Positions 1-12,300 of a stretch of DNA of 64,000 bases are shown piece after piece. The number at the start of each line of letters is the position of its first letter. Position 1 is the first letter of the stretch. Source of the stretch: Marchantia polymorpha subsp. ruderalis (lineage: Eukaryota; Streptophyta; Marchantiopsida; Marchantiales; Marchantiaceae). Where the stretch lies: positions 926,001-990,000 of the forward strand of contig AP031359.1 of the NCBI GenBank assembly GCA_037833965.1, given 5' to 3'. A program made the position numbers and the translations under genes. A model generated the notes under the pieces. It did no database searches and was not told the DNA's origin. It was given only the letters and a program-made list of their open reading frames with translations.

Positions 1-2408
1 CTCTTCATCATCATCCCTCCTTGCTTGAACTGGACTGCATCAGATGAACCAACTACAGGGATCCATCCGCATGTGCTTTTGCTGTAGATAAGGACAGTAG
101 CTTCTTTCCTATAGATCTCGTGAGCGGATGGTAGTACTCGTTTGCACCAAGAAACCGAGAACTTCTGGTCCATATTGGCATCGCTTTCTAGAGAGCAGAT
201 GGTCAAGTCGATAGTGCCCTTGCTTCTAACCACAGTTCCTGTGCCGGCGGAAATTCAAGTCACAGTCACAGATTCGTTCTTCATCACAGTCCGATTTCCA
301 CTAGAGGCCTTATGACCTGCATGCCCTCCACCGTCTTCTGTGACTCTCACATATAACTTTGGACAACACTCGACATGGTGACGACCAGCTTGTCTATACA
401 CTTCGAGTGAAACACATGTATGCAAGGAAGACGATGTAAAACTTCTCCAAAAACTTGCATCTCGAGACATATTGAGCACGTGTCCTCACATACATCGGTG
501 GGCTGAAGGGTAGTCAGAGGTTAAAGATTAATTTTTTCAATCATTGCACCTCTATTTCTGTCTATATCAGTGTCGAGAGCAAGTAGCATTTCATAATTGT
601 TCTTGTTGAATTCACAATCAACTTGTGCCAACTGCAAGCCAACAAACACCTGTTCTTGAATAGCATTTTCCAAAGTTGCCAAAAGTTCCAACCTCAATGC
701 CTATGTCATGTGGGCTAGGAACTGAACCCTTCCCCCTGGTTCTCTGCATCCATGTCTGCCTATCCTCGATGGAATTGAAAGAGCTGTCCATTTCTTACAA
801 CGGTTGGAAAGTTGAATCTGGAACTTGATGATGATAATGATGAGGTCTCCAAGCGAGGCCCAGAAAGCCTAAAAACCTTGGGAGAAGATTCGCGCAATAT
901 CTCCTAGGTACCTCTGCACAATAGAGAAACCAAAAAGATCACCACCGTGGGTGTGTCTGAAGTCTTTTGCAATATTGTCTTGCTCCGCTTGCAATCTTCT
1001 AGCTAAAGGCTCGTCATCAAGAACTTCACCGCCAGCTGCTTCCAAAACATATGCGGCCTGTAGTTCCCTAGCAATCCTCCCATCCCTTGCTAAGTGCCTT
1101 GATCTCACGGTGTTATCATCATCGCCAAGTCACCAAAGGCCAAATAACTATTTGAGTAACTGAACATTTCCTGGCTCATTTTCCTAGGCAGCCATTTAGG
1201 CCCAAAAATGCTACCTTTGATGGTAGGATGCCCACCACTTGAAGTCATGTCAGCCCTGGAAAGAATCATTTCCCGCTTTGACGATGACTTCCAGCTAGGG
1301 GTTGATTATTTACAGACGCATCGTCCAAGATTCTAAGGTCGTCAAGATCCCAATGAACCCGTGAATCACTTCTCAAGAAATATGGCAGAGAAGATTCAGT
1401 TCTCCGCTAAGAAGACTCGGTTTCCGGGTGTTCATTAGTTGACAAGGAGATTCCACTGGGGATCACTTGACTGGAACCAGCTCCATTTTAGGGTCTTTTG
1501 TGTCTTCTTGTCGATAGTCCAAGCTGATCAGCAAGGCCTCTTGCCCACCGCATACAATCACAACGGCAGCTCGTCTACTCCCTGGAGCAAATTTGTCCCT
1601 CAATCCCATGTTTGAAAAAGATGGTCTTTCAGGCGAGCTTAACTAAATAACCTGGTTTGAGAGAGCTTGTTCAGGTTCTGGTGATATCAAATCAATAATC
1701 TGAGCCGGACTTCTTGCAGGCGACTCGTCCACGGCATTCGCTGTTGAAGGTGAAGATTTGTGTCTCCCTGATATCCAATTTGGAATAGGATCATTTTCTT
1801 CTACACCATCACTGTCAGGCCCCGTAACCTGCTCTAGATCAAGAACATAAGGCTGTGTGGAAAGTAAAATCCTGAATTTCTCCTCGAAGACCGCACCCTT
1901 GGGAACGAATCTAGGGACGAGATGGGTGTGATAGATTCACGCTTTGCAATTCTTCTACGTTTACGCAAAGATGATCCGCCTGCAAGAACCCTCCGCGATG
2001 TCCTCTCCGAGAAGAGACTTCCTCTAAGGATTTCATCATCGAATTCACTCTCCACATTCTCCAGGGCAATGCCCACCGCTACGGCAGATTCCGATATGTC
2101 GACGTCTTGCTTTCTTTTTCCTTTGGAAGCCGCAGCTTTGAAGCCAGACCGACTACAAGCTTCGGCGCTTCCAGTGGTACTTGGAAGGCAACTGGAAGAT
2201 CCCAAGTGGGAGGTCCCTGAGTCCCCGGGGACCTATCGAGGATGGATTCCTAAACATGACAATGCTTCCAAGCGCAACCCTTCATCATTACTGTCATCTA
2301 CTTCTACTTTCTTGCCAAGTCTCGTCCTCCTCTTTCACGACTATTACGTTGATTAGACGATTACCACGCATCTTTTTAGTGGCACACATAGTCAAAATCA
2401 TCAGTTAA
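1..2408 (-). pseudogene. Decayed RING-H2 E3 ubiquitin ligase copy (likely retropseudogene)
   Basis: Read on the minus strand from about 2408 down to the window start, protein-like sequence continues without intron-like gaps. It begins with MCATKKMRGNR and a basic/acidic NLS-like stretch, then a Ser-rich middle (about 2205-1480). Next comes an Arg/Gln-rich helix at 1108-869 containing LARRLQAEQD, then a YEMLLAL segment near 600, typical of plant RING-H2 ligases. A RING-H2 finger follows at about 492-355: CSIC, then CIHVFHSKC, matching C-x2-C ... C-x-H-x2-H-x2-C. The last Cys pair would fall in another frame (CCPKL). Stops and frame changes occur between blocks and inside the RING itself, so no intact ligase can be made. 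The family transfers ubiquitin to substrates via the RING. Lack of introns suggests a processed copy, but its 3' end lies outside the window, so a poly(A) tail could not be checked. Identity as a RING-H2 relative is solid; the exact orthologue is unknown. Confidence 0.75.
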
Positions 2409-3044
2409 GATCAAGACTAAACTTCAAGCAATTGTCTTCTTGTAATGTGGACCATCCAGTCCTCCATTGTTTTTCATGCATGACAAACCTTCATCTCGCA
2501 CCAACATCAAACTATGATAACCAACAAGTATCAAAATGAACTATAATGGTAAAGATTTGTTCCCACAAAGACATATGCAACACCAAGAGTCACAATTTGT
2601 CACTAATTAACATTCTATATTCACTTCCAGAAGACACTCCTCGACTACGGCCGAAGGTCCGAAGAGCAGAGTATAATCACCACACAACCTGAAACTTATC
2701 CAATCAACACCTGCGGGAATCGACTTCGATCCCACACTCAGATTTCAAGGGGGGAAACTTCCCAAAATTGCACATTCTCAGCTTACTGACCCGAATGCCC
2801 AAACTCAAATTTGCTTAAATTCTGAATAGCCCCGGGCTTACTCAGAACACCCAAATTTGACACTCGCAGCTCCAACTGCGGTAACTTTGACAAACCGAAG
2901 CACACCATGCACGGTGACAGAACACACAAGCTCATGAATGCGCAGAGTAGATGCAGATTAACAGCCAAGACAAGTCAATTGATAGAAAAAGCCCCCCGAG
3001 GAAAAGAGTCTTGGGTCTTTTTATTCATTTCGAACCCCTATACA

Positions 3045-5332
3045 CCTCAACCGCCCGAGGTGAACTACTCTCAAGTGCGGTGCCATTCAACGCAGCGGTT
3101 ATAGCGTCCTCTGAGCTTCTGTTGGCTCCTGACCTACGCAACACGCTTAGAATCTCAATCTCTAAATTCTCTCGTGCCTCTTCCAATCCGAAAGAGAAAA
3201 AATTGACTAGTCTAACTAACTTCTTGTGCCCTGCGGCTCCGCTGGTCTTCATGTCCATCAATCGCCGCGCCAATAAATCTAACTTCAACCATTTCAGCGT
3301 TTGGACTTTTCACTTCACAAACCCGTGGAGGCACTTATCTACACGCGAATGCAAGTTGTTGGTTGTCTCTTCTCTCAGCTAACGATACGCCACCTCTACC
3401 TTTTCCGCTCTTGCTCGCGACTTCTCCAACTGCTCCGTAATTAGCTTTAACCGCCCATGCAACCAACCGCAATCTGCTTTGAACCTTACTCTACATTCGA
3501 CCTCCAAAGACTTGATCGCTTCGCAATCCGTCAATTTCTTAGCCCAATCAGCTAATTCGACTGCGTGCTTTCGGAGCTGCTCCGCCAAACTTGCCGTAAG
3601 CTCTTTCGCGCGTTGCAACTCCATGCTATGGGGCTCGGTGCGTACCCCAATCCTTCCTCTTAGCTCCATCCTCTCAATCTTCAACGCGACGATCTGCCGC
3701 CAAAGACCTTCGACCTTCTGTTCCTCTTTGGCTCTACACTCCTTTTCCTTTGCCACCAACTCGGCTGCATGCAACTGATCGCGCTTCGCTAGATCAGTAG
3801 TCAGCTCATCCACGCAACGCGTTTCCTCATTGAAGGCCACTTTAGATGACTCCAATCTATCCCAAAGATCTACTGTTGCCTTCTGCGCATTCTCAATGTC
3901 AACCCGAAGGCTCGTGCAATCCCGCTCCGTCAACGCACAAAGATCCGTCTTCTTAGCCAAGTTCAAGCGAAGTACTTCGCATACCATTCCCTTCGCCCGA
4001 AGATGATCCTCTCGCTCCTACAACGCCACCTTCATGGTCGCACACTCGGAAGACAAGCTTGCAACTCTGTCCTTTGCCATTGCAGTTGCTAACTCCCATT
4101 CTCTCTTCACTGCTACTGCTCTCTTGATCTTAGTTTTATTCCTCACACACTGTACATAGGTCCCTGCCTCCTTTGACACTTCTCTCTCTTCCTATCCAAA
4201 TATTTCAATACGGGAACTACACTATCCTGCAAGAAGTCGGGGAAGTAAACTACTAACTCCTTAAGTTTCTCCTCCAAAATCTTCTTCTCCACTTCGGATC
4301 TTACCTCTTTCTCGGGTGGTGGAGGCAATGGAATCTCAGGGAACTCTATCACCGTCCCTCCAACCTGCGCAACTTGGCTATCTTCGTCCGTCGTAGAGGC
4401 AGCGGCCTCCGACATGGCCACAATCTTCTCCAAAGACTCAAACACAACCATCTTACGATTCGCTTTCTTCTTCGGCCTAGACCGGCGCTTTGGCATCTAG
4501 ATCTGCGTCAACTATGTCCTAGTCATCCGCGACTCTGGTCTTCGGCCTTCACCACTATCGTCAACTAGCATATGTCTCTTTGTCGGTCTCCTATCTGATT
4601 GCTCCCTGGTCGAGACGACATCCACCTGAACTGGCCCTCGTGCTGTCCTTTGAGGTGGCTCTTCGGCTTGGACATTGTCTTCCTCCTTCGTGTCTTCCCC
4701 CACTCGATCGTCAACACTTTTTGCTCCTTTGGAAATCGCTTCTTCTCGCTCTTCGTCAATAGCTCCATTCCTCAATAGAAGTTTACTACGTAGGACTTTA
4801 GATGGTTACTCAATACTCCCTTCCATGTGGTGCCGACATTGATTCAAATTAGGTCGTGGAAGATCTTCGCCTAATGAACTGATTTGCCTTTCAATGCACG
4901 TTCAAAGAAGCCGACTTGCCATGCGGTGACATAGTTCGTGCGTTGCGGTCTTAGAATATGCATCACGCCTAACGCAACCGCGCACCTCTTCGGGTCCTTG
5001 TACTTTGCCATCTGCCACCCGTTCATACTCGACCGCGGGTTCTTAACACTCTCCTTCTCGAACATGAAGTCTCCATACTTCCCTACGCATGGTCCTAAAA
5101 CCCTCGTCTAGTGGTCGAGCGTCCACAGCATCGGATTGCCCCGTAGATTATCCCTCTTGTTCTGATTGTTATCCATCATCTCCTTACACATGATCGCTGA
5201 CACACAATTCCAATCCCATAGCAGAAAATCCTGATGCAGCGCGACAAGCTCTCGTCGATAGGTTTGCAACTCCGCGTAGGGCATATTAAGCGCGACCAAT
5301 TTCTGCACCGTAGCTTTCGCGAATGACGTCAT
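3045..5332 (-). pseudogene. Coding region of coiled-coil element copy 1
   Basis: This is the fossil coding region of the element at 2513-7764. From the start codon near 5332 there is a globular N-terminal domain with motifs shared by all copies: DFLLWDWNC, LRGNP.LW, NGW...YKDPKR and MHILRPQRT.YVTAWQVGFFER. A charged Pro/Glu/Lys linker follows at about 4775-4143. Next is a long heptad-rich coiled coil at about 3987-3379, rich in Glu, Lys, Leu and Ala, and a short C-terminal conserved block at 3288-3025. Its function is unknown. The domain order could suit a structural or Gag-like protein, but that is inference only. Confidence 0.65.
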
Positions 5333-5590
5333 GTCTCCGGTCGCGTCTTCGCTGCTGTTGTGAGCACAAAACTGTGCTCACATGTCTTTTTACCCTTATG
5401 AGAGTTAAAATTTTGGATTTAAGCTCTTGCAAAATTATGCTTGGGGTTTTTTCTGAAAGTTTTGGCAAGATTAGGAGATGGTGTGATGGTTAGGGGGCAA
5501 AAGGTGCGGAAGGGGGCCTTGGGGGCAAGGTCTTCGGCGAAGTGCCTTCGGTGAAGTCCCTTCGGGGAAAGGCCTTTGGCAAAACAGTGA

Positions 5591-6360
5591 AACCCTCATA
5601 ACGTTTTCAATGTGTGATGCCTTGACTCAATTAGTGTCTTGTTGGAAAGAGCTCGCGACGCTTGTTCCAACGAGACCAAGAACTCTTGAAACGGATGAGA
5701 GGTCACTGAGTTATGAGCGTCGAAAGCGGCTGTCATGGTTAGGCGAAAGGCCTTTGGCGATAACAGGCCTTCGGCGATAACAGATAGAGAGGCCTTCGGC
5801 GATAACATATAGAGGGGCCTTTGGCGAAACAGTAAAACCAGCATATCTTTTTCAATTCTTAGCGGTTTGACTTGATTAGGGTCTCGATGGAAAAAATCGA
5901 CGCGCTGGTTCTAACGAGCTCAAGAACTTGTGAAACGGATGAGAGATCACGGAGTTATGAGCGTCGAAAGCGGCTAACATGGTTAGGCGAAAGGCCTTCG
6001 GCGATAACAGATAGAGAGGCCTTCGGCTATAACATATAGAGGGGCCTTTGGCGATAACAGATAGAGAGGCCTTCGGCGATAACAGATAGAAGTTCCTTCG
6101 GCACAAGGAGTTGCGAGTAGGAAGCTACGCATAGGCGAGTTGCGTGTAGGCGGCCTGCGAGTAGGAAGCCTGTGCATAGGCAAACGCCTTTGGCGGAAAA
6201 GTAAAACAGTGATAACTTTTTCAATTCTTAACGGTTTGACTTAGTTAGGGGCTTGTTGGAAAGATCTCAACACGCTCGTTCCAACGAGCCCAAGAACATT
6301 TCAAACGAAGCAGGGATCTGTGAGTTATGAGCGTCGGGGGTGACTGTTATAGATAGGCAA
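5591..6360 (+). repeat. Three diverged copies of a ~160-bp U3 unit
   Basis: Units lie at about 5591-5760, 5836-5995 and 6205-6360. Each runs from a TTTTCAAT-like start through GTTCCAACGAG and CCAAGAAC to GAAACGGATGAGAG and GAGTTATGAGCGTCG. Linkers carry a short tandem array of GGCCTTCGGCGATAACAGAT units (about 5745-6110). A related single unit sits at about 36772-36900 in another element. Repeated U3 blocks of this kind often act as LTR enhancers; that role here is inference. Confidence 0.8.
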
Positions 6361-6784
6361 AGGTGCGGAAGAGTGTCTATGGCGGGAGGATGCCTTCGGC
6401 GGTGCGCGGAAGAAGATTTCGGACGGCGGATGTTGACGTGGTCATAAATAAAGACTGTACAGGTGTGGCAGTGGCGGCGGCGTGAAGTCAAGCATGGGAA
6501 ATAGGACGGCGGGTCATGAAGTCGCACATGGGAACCAGGCCGTTGCCCATCATCGCAGGAACGGCATTCAAGCGGCCTGCGGGCAACTCGGCCCTTGGAC
6601 GTTGGAGAGGATTATTCGGCCTAGGAGCTGGGATTGTGTGGTGTGCCATTGTGTGGAGACGCGGGTAGGATCGGTAGGGGGAATAGAGTGTGGATGTGAG
6701 TGATTTTTCGCATGGAAGTGGTGAGAATTAGGAGGGGAGTGTGGAGAGTTCGAAGTAGGAGGAAGCAACCTCTCGTGGGTGGAG

Positions 6785-6960
6785 AGTCGTATCTGAGAGT
6801 GAAATTAAATTGGGATCTGAGATTGAAGTGTAAAATCCGTGAGTGGGAGTCGAGATTGACGTGTAAAATCTGTGAGTGGGAGCTGAGATCGAAGTGGAAA
6901 ATCTGTGAGTGGGATCTGAAATCAGAGTGGAAGATCTGAGAATGGGAGCTGAGAGTGAAG
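6785..6960 (+). repeat. GA-rich tandem repeat, unit ~35 bp
   Basis: About five imperfect units with the core GAGTGGGA...TGAGAT.GAAGTG.AAAATC lie inside the solo LTR, downstream of its TATA-like motif. The open frames seen across this stretch on both strands come from the repeat and do not look like genes. Confidence 0.75.
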
Positions 6961-7719
6961 TGAAATCTAAGACTGAAATCTGACAGTCGGGATTTGAATT
7001 TGAAACTGAAAAGGGAGAGTGGAATCTGAGAGAGGAATCTGGTGGGGTCGGAAGGTGGAAACCGAGAAATCAACACTGAAATCTGAGTAGGAATTGGGAG
7101 TGGGACTCGGAGCTAGGATAGACCACAGCGGCTGTGGTATTGAGGAAGTCACCCAGAGTTGGGTTAGATCTTTATGTAACAAAGAGCTTGTCTGCTGCTC
7201 TTGTGGAAATAGCATACAGCAAGTTATTATTTTCAGTTCTGGATAATTTGTCTGTGAAAGAGCAAGTGTTCATGATCTCATTGTCTTGAATACACTTTGA
7301 CCACATGGTTGAGATCAGAGAAGTTAGATTATGGGAGCTCGAACCCCCACCTGGACTACAAACGCTGAAGGGTGGGGAGTTTAGGCTCACAGCTGTCAAA
7401 GTCAATCGATTGCAAATTTTTTTCTCTCTCAATGTCAAAATGTCGGCGCAAATGAATCCGCTTTGTGCCCTTACCCTCGACGCCATAACGGCTCCCACAC
7501 GCACGCAAATTGGCACTCCTAGCTCGTGAAGTTCTTGATTGGCCCTTGGCGAATTCAAATTGTGACTCGTCGTTTTCACCGAAGGCTCGGTTATTCCATC
7601 GTCAAAAATTGGCTGTGCCGATGGTTCGAAGGTCTTCTTCTAACTAACTAATTTCCATTAAATCTTCTAACTCCTATGCCTAAGGACTTATATGTATACG
7701 ATCTACCACAAATATGTTT

Positions 7720-8100
7720 AAGTTTTTGTTGTTTATGCAAAAATTGAAAAAACTAAGCACCACACAAACCAACCGTAATAGAGATAGTCTAAGGCGATGA
7801 TCACGAACAAGAACACAATATCTTTAAAAGGTGGTAAAGAGAAGCATTGGGGCTTGTGTTCCTCAAGAAGACTTGCAAATTCACCTGTTGCCTTGACTTC
7901 AAGTCCTTCCAGAGAAGCATTCAAATGTGAAACAAAGACCGCCCAATTCTCTTAGCTGGTCTTCAATGCTTCTTGTAACAAGTCAGCCGCTTGTTAATAC
8001 TCATGTAATGCATAGTTTTCAATACCTTCCGGAACAAGTCAGCCACTTGTTCATTTGCTCATACTTATGTAACGCATAAGCAGTTCTTCTTACGACCTAA
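7720..8100 (-). pseudogene. Possible NAA25-like (N-acetyltransferase B subunit) remnant
   Basis: On the minus strand, short protein-like pieces read AADLLQEALKTS, ENWAVFVSHLNASLE and EFASLLEEHKP. Their spacing recalls the TPR-like region of plant NAA25, the auxiliary subunit of the NatB N-terminal acetyltransferase. An 80-base tandem duplication (about 7960-8072) repeats the ADL...KVLKT / ADL...EALKT block. Stops interrupt it, so it is not a working gene. Before insertion of the neighbouring element, this stretch was contiguous with the RING-H2 pseudogene. The family call is a weak resemblance from memory. Confidence 0.28.
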
Positions 8101-9480
8101 GTTTGTCGATTTTTGTTAAGCACTCCTCTTTGAGTTGTTTTGAAGCTCAAGTACCATGAGGGAAGTAGAATTGCAGAATAATTTTTTCACATGTTCACTT
8201 GTCTTCTTCAATGGATATCATGTAGCCGTTGGTTCAGATCCAGTTTGCTTCATGAATGATTCTAGAAATAGAGGGGAGCTTGTCGTACTTCTATGTGACA
8301 TTGGTGGAGTATATCGTGCATGATACATTAATGGTAGCAATGATGCGGAGACTTCTATGCTTCCATTGCTAGGACCTCAAAAAACCGACAAAACTACTCC
8401 CGCTTTGACATCATCTAACGTCAATAACATCAAACACTAGAAATTGGGAACAGAAAAGCCACTATGAGAAAAGATCGTTCAGCCTTTGCTTGCAATGAAG
8501 AGGCTTAGTTGTCGACATGGGAAGGTCAGTGAGCTAGAGAAGGTCTTTGGTCAAGCACTTCAACTTTCGCCGCTTGGAGGACCCACAAAATGCGTAGCGC
8601 CTCTCCTTATAGTCTCGCCATGTTCCTTTTACTCCACATAGCAAAAAGAAAACCACCAAATTCCTCCCGCTTACTTGCACTTGGTTTGCTCCGGCTCCAC
8701 GCAGCAGCCCTCGTCCACCCGACCTCAAAACAACATTTTCCTTTAAATCTTGCTCCTTCAGTGGCAATCTACCTACCTCTTGCGCTAAAGCTTCTCCTTC
8801 TCTCCAACATTGCAATGACTGCATTGCAACTACACTCCTCTACACCACACCATGTCTATAATCTGTCAAAAGGATGAAGCAAAATGATCATCTGCCGCAG
8901 TCAAGTACTCCAATACCAACGATATTTGTTCTGTTTTTGGTCCTACACTGATCTTGCTTGTCTATTTGTTTTGCATGCCTGTCTTCCTCATCCTGTCTAT
9001 TCATCATGATGAGAGTTGTGAGTTGTTGTCCCAAAGGCAACATTTTCTCGAAACATGGTCATGTGCGAGCGAGCTGCTACAGTCTATCTCCTCCTTCTAC
9101 CTGTCAAGCTTTCGTCTTTTGTCTCCGTAAGTTGCTCCACTCCCACTCTTGTATCTAACCTTTACTAAATCTTACTAGCATTATATTTTTATTATTCTTT
9201 TCTATTTAAATGTTCTAATCTTTTATACTCCTGTATTTCAAACAATTCTTACTACCTAGTACTAACTTCAAATGTGAGCACATAATTGAGCTAACACTTG
9301 TGAATATTTCATTCACTGCTCATTCATTACTTTCAACAACGCAATGTCCTACGGATGCGGTTGAGAAAGATTTGATGTCTTCTAAAACTATGATACTGCA
9401 ATGATTAGACTTATGTATTTAATGATATGCACATAATTAGAAACATCATTCACTGTATGTAAAATGACAAAGTACATGTC
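8101..9480. other. No recognised gene
   Basis: This is mixed-composition DNA. A 96-codon open frame on the minus strand (8824-8534) has no recognisable domain. From about 9170 the sequence becomes AT-rich towards the Copia fossil. Nothing else can be supported. Confidence 0.5.
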
Positions 9481-9990
9481 AATACCAAGCAAGATGCATT
9501 GGAAAGTAGTGAAATGGATACTTAGGTAGATTAACACAACATGATTTATTGTTTGATGCCAAAGCAATGAATGTTAAGTCTTCTTTTAAAATATGTGGAT
9601 GTTGATCATTGAGGAGACTTGGACAAGAGGAAATCAACGACTAAGTATGCTTTTACTTCTTCGAGTGGTTGCATTAATTAGAGATCTACTCTTCAAAAGT
9701 GCATCTCTTTGTCATCCATGAACGTTGAATATGTTGCAGCAGTAGATGCAACAAAGAAAGCAATTTGGTTCAACAAGCTCATCACTTAGATGGAATTGTC
9801 ATAGCAAGACGTTAATTTTCATTGTGATAGTTAGAATGTGTTTTTGGTTGGTGAAAATCATTTGATGGATAGTAGGATAAAGCATATTGACATTAGATGC
9901 CATTTTATTAGGTAAACGCGCTTAAGCTCATCAAGATTGATGAAGAGCTTAACCCGGCTCATGATTTTACCAGGGTGATTTCTTTTGATA
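9480..9990 (+). mobile_element. Ty1/Copia fossil: end of RT and RNase H
   Basis: The pieces GDLDKRKSTTKYAFT, LQKCISLSSMNVEYVAA, NFHCDS and SRIKHIDIRCHFIR appear in order. These are the hallmark blocks of plant Copia RNase H, including the region read as CDS and HIDVRYHFIR in working elements. It is broken in many places and old. The upstream parts of the element are missing. The AT-rich DNA after 10000 may include a worn 3' LTR, but no matching repeat is seen. Confidence 0.85.
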
Positions 9991-12300
9991 ATTTTCAAGA
10001 CATTGTGAAGCTTTGCAAGTTATTCATTGATGAATTAGATTACATAATATTTTTTATGTATGTAGGTTTAGTCTAACATGTTGTTAACTATGGCTTAGCT
10101 TTAGTTAATTCTTGTTCATAGGGAACAAGCTATGGTTTAGTTTTAACTTCTAGAACTTCTTGCTAAAACCATATATGGACGATAAAGACGGTCTCCTTCA
10201 AGACTTGATTTCAGGAAAAGTTTGTAAGATTAATCCGCATATTGTTATTTGTCTAACCGTATGTAGGCTTGGACTCTAGTTAGGATTCAAACTTCTTTGA
10301 CCTAGTTAGAATTTAAGTTTGTTTGGATTAATAAGGGTTAGGTTTTGTTTGGATTACTTAGTCATAATATGATCATTTTTCAGTTTTGTCTCACATGTAC
10401 ACTTGATGGAGAGAGGAAAATCAAGAGTGTGGCAGTTTATCATCAGATGTATCATTGTAGTTTTAATGAAGCTTTTATCTTGGCCGTAAATGTAGCCTCA
10501 TGTGGAGATCAACCACGTACATTGGTGTGTGTTTTTTCTTGGATCAAACCTACAACATATACATAGACATCATATAATCCATATTTTCAAATTGCGATTA
10601 TATGTACAACAGTCACACAAATTTTAAAACTCATTGAATTTCAATCATTCTAGTCATTCATTAGATCATTATCAAAATTTTGAGAAAAAAATATCTAGTA
10701 AAAAGATATGAATAATAAATAGTGCCAAATATATCATTATATTTGATTAAAATAAATAGAGAAATATCTAGCCATTAAATTTTTTATACTTTTAACATAT
10801 GTGCAAGAGTTACGTTGCATTTTGAAGTAATGTAATTTCTAAAATTTATTTGTTGATTAAGATTTCAAAAAAACATACGTGAATTTCATTTGACTACTCT
10901 TCATTTTCATGTCAACAATTCATTTTCTTAGTAGATAGAGACCTTAAAGTATATACCAACCCTAAACTCTTGTTTTAAAGTTGCAACTTTAGAAAATTTG
11001 TTGTGTTTGTTAGATAAGGAATTAATGTATTGAAACAATGTGTGTTAGGTTAAAGTGTTTATAAACATTTTTTGTGTTTGGTATGTAAGGAATGAATGTA
11101 TTGAAACATGTGTGTTAGTTTACAGTGTTTTGTCAACAATTTGCATGCTTAGTAGTGATGGTTGCCATGCCATCAATCCAGAAAAAATAAAATAAATTAT
11201 AATTATGAAGTCTTGAATCTTTATACTTAGCAAAAATATCTATACCAGAGAAATTATAATGATATCACATGACTATTCTTCATAATTTGAACGCCATCTT
11301 TTGAATGATATTCTTTTCCAATCTTTAATATCATAACACTATAGTATGTGTAATCATAATCAATTTTACTACACTTAATCACGATTTGAGTTGATTCTAA
11401 ATATATTTATGCCTTTCTCATAAAAAATAAAAAATAAATGATATTGGTTGCATTAACTTACATAGTTTGGCAAGCTTGATTGAGATTTTTTTTTTCACTG
11501 GCTTTAGTTAGAATTTTAATTTGGCTCACAAATCGTGCTAATTTGGTTGTATCTGAAATTAGAGATGAAAATAAGTAGACAAGTTTTTTATTTTTCTCTG
11601 GTCAATGTGTTAGTATTTGTATGATCGTTATAGATTTCTTTCATTCGCTCTTTCATTCCAGGAATCTACGATTTCATTTTAAACGGGTTATCTCTCATCT
11701 CTTGGAATGGGTCTTTGTACTTAGTGAAACTTCCAACTTCACGATACAAGCCAAAATTTGTCACACAAGGGTACACACACTCCAACAGCCAATTTCAATC
11801 TAACTCAAACGATAATTTTGAATTGGCTTGAAGTTTCAATATGACTACAACAATTGTGAATTCATTGCTCTATTGTATGTTTGGGATTAATCCACCACAT
11901 ATATGACACTTCTCCTTCCGACTGCTACCGTAGTCTCTCGAAGCCTGCGGGAGATATTCGTATGATAAGCAAGTCATATTCTTCACCTAAGAGACTACAC
12001 TAATCAAAACTCAATCTTAGAACAATTACAAAACGTTCATCATCCTCTGAAGATACTCAGGTACTTCAGACAACGGGGTTCGTACATCTTCTGCAGTTAC
12101 TTGGTACTATTTTCTGGATGACATTAGCATCGCGTTATACGAGAAGGTTTAGTAGTACCTCCGGTTGCAGTTACAATTGCAGTCATGGTCTGGGATTTAT
12201 AATCCTTGGTTTGGTACTATTGTTTTACCGTCGGTTTGCACGGGATTTACGTATTGGCTCGAAGAGCACCGTGACTGGCATTAGTGAGTTCGCACTATAA
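9991..12300. other. AT-rich intergenic DNA
   Basis: No gene is recognised. The stretch is probably decayed retroelement sequence continuing from the Copia fossil. A 9-bp inverted repeat (GTAGTCTCT / AGAGACTAC) lies at about 11929-11988 and could form a stem-loop. Confidence 0.5.

Larger units (their letters stand above)
5359..7391 (+). mobile_element. Solo LTR (2,033 bp) of an LTR retrotransposon
   Basis: It begins TGTGAGCACA and ends GGCTCACA. The exact 5-bp repeat GCTGT flanks it on both sides (5354-5358 and 7392-7396). TG...CA ends with a 5-bp target duplication and no coding domain are the classic signature of a solo LTR, left when the two LTRs of an element recombine. Inside, a tandemly repeated U3-like region (5591-6360) is followed by a TATA-like motif near 6443 and then a GA-rich tandem array (6785-6960) resembling a transcribed leader. 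It lies within the coiled-coil element at 2513-7764 and is therefore younger than it. The parent element is not in the window. Confidence 0.75.
2513..7764 (-). mobile_element. Coiled-coil-ORF element, copy 1 (interrupted by a solo LTR)
   Basis: This element is fossil and broken in several places. It is flanked by the 5-bp direct repeat CAAAC at 2508-2512 and 7765-7769. In its own sense (minus) it begins TGTGGTGCTTAG followed by a T-rich tract and ends with a GGTTATCA-like terminus. A leader of about 400 bases precedes one long coding region, and a 3' UTR of about 500 bases follows it. The 3' UTR is closely similar to those of the copies at 56464-59993 and 44661-47868. The solo LTR at 5359-7391 sits in the leader just before the start codon; without it the element is about 3.2 kb. 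No long terminal repeats, reverse transcriptase, integrase or transposase are visible. Target duplication plus shared ends make its mobility convincing; the family is not one I recognise. Confidence 0.72.

Noticed and set aside
3379-3987. Long coiled-coil frames as host structural (SMC/myosin-like) genes
   Set aside because: The same protein recurs in six broken copies with shared UTRs and target duplications, so these belong to a mobile family.
6621-7076. 151-codon open frame on the minus strand
   Set aside because: It is produced by the GA-rich tandem repeat inside the solo LTR and has simple repeated composition.
7330-7350. GAGCTCGAACCCCCAC as a tRNA T-arm
   Set aside because: No cloverleaf could be drawn around it; it lies inside the solo LTR.
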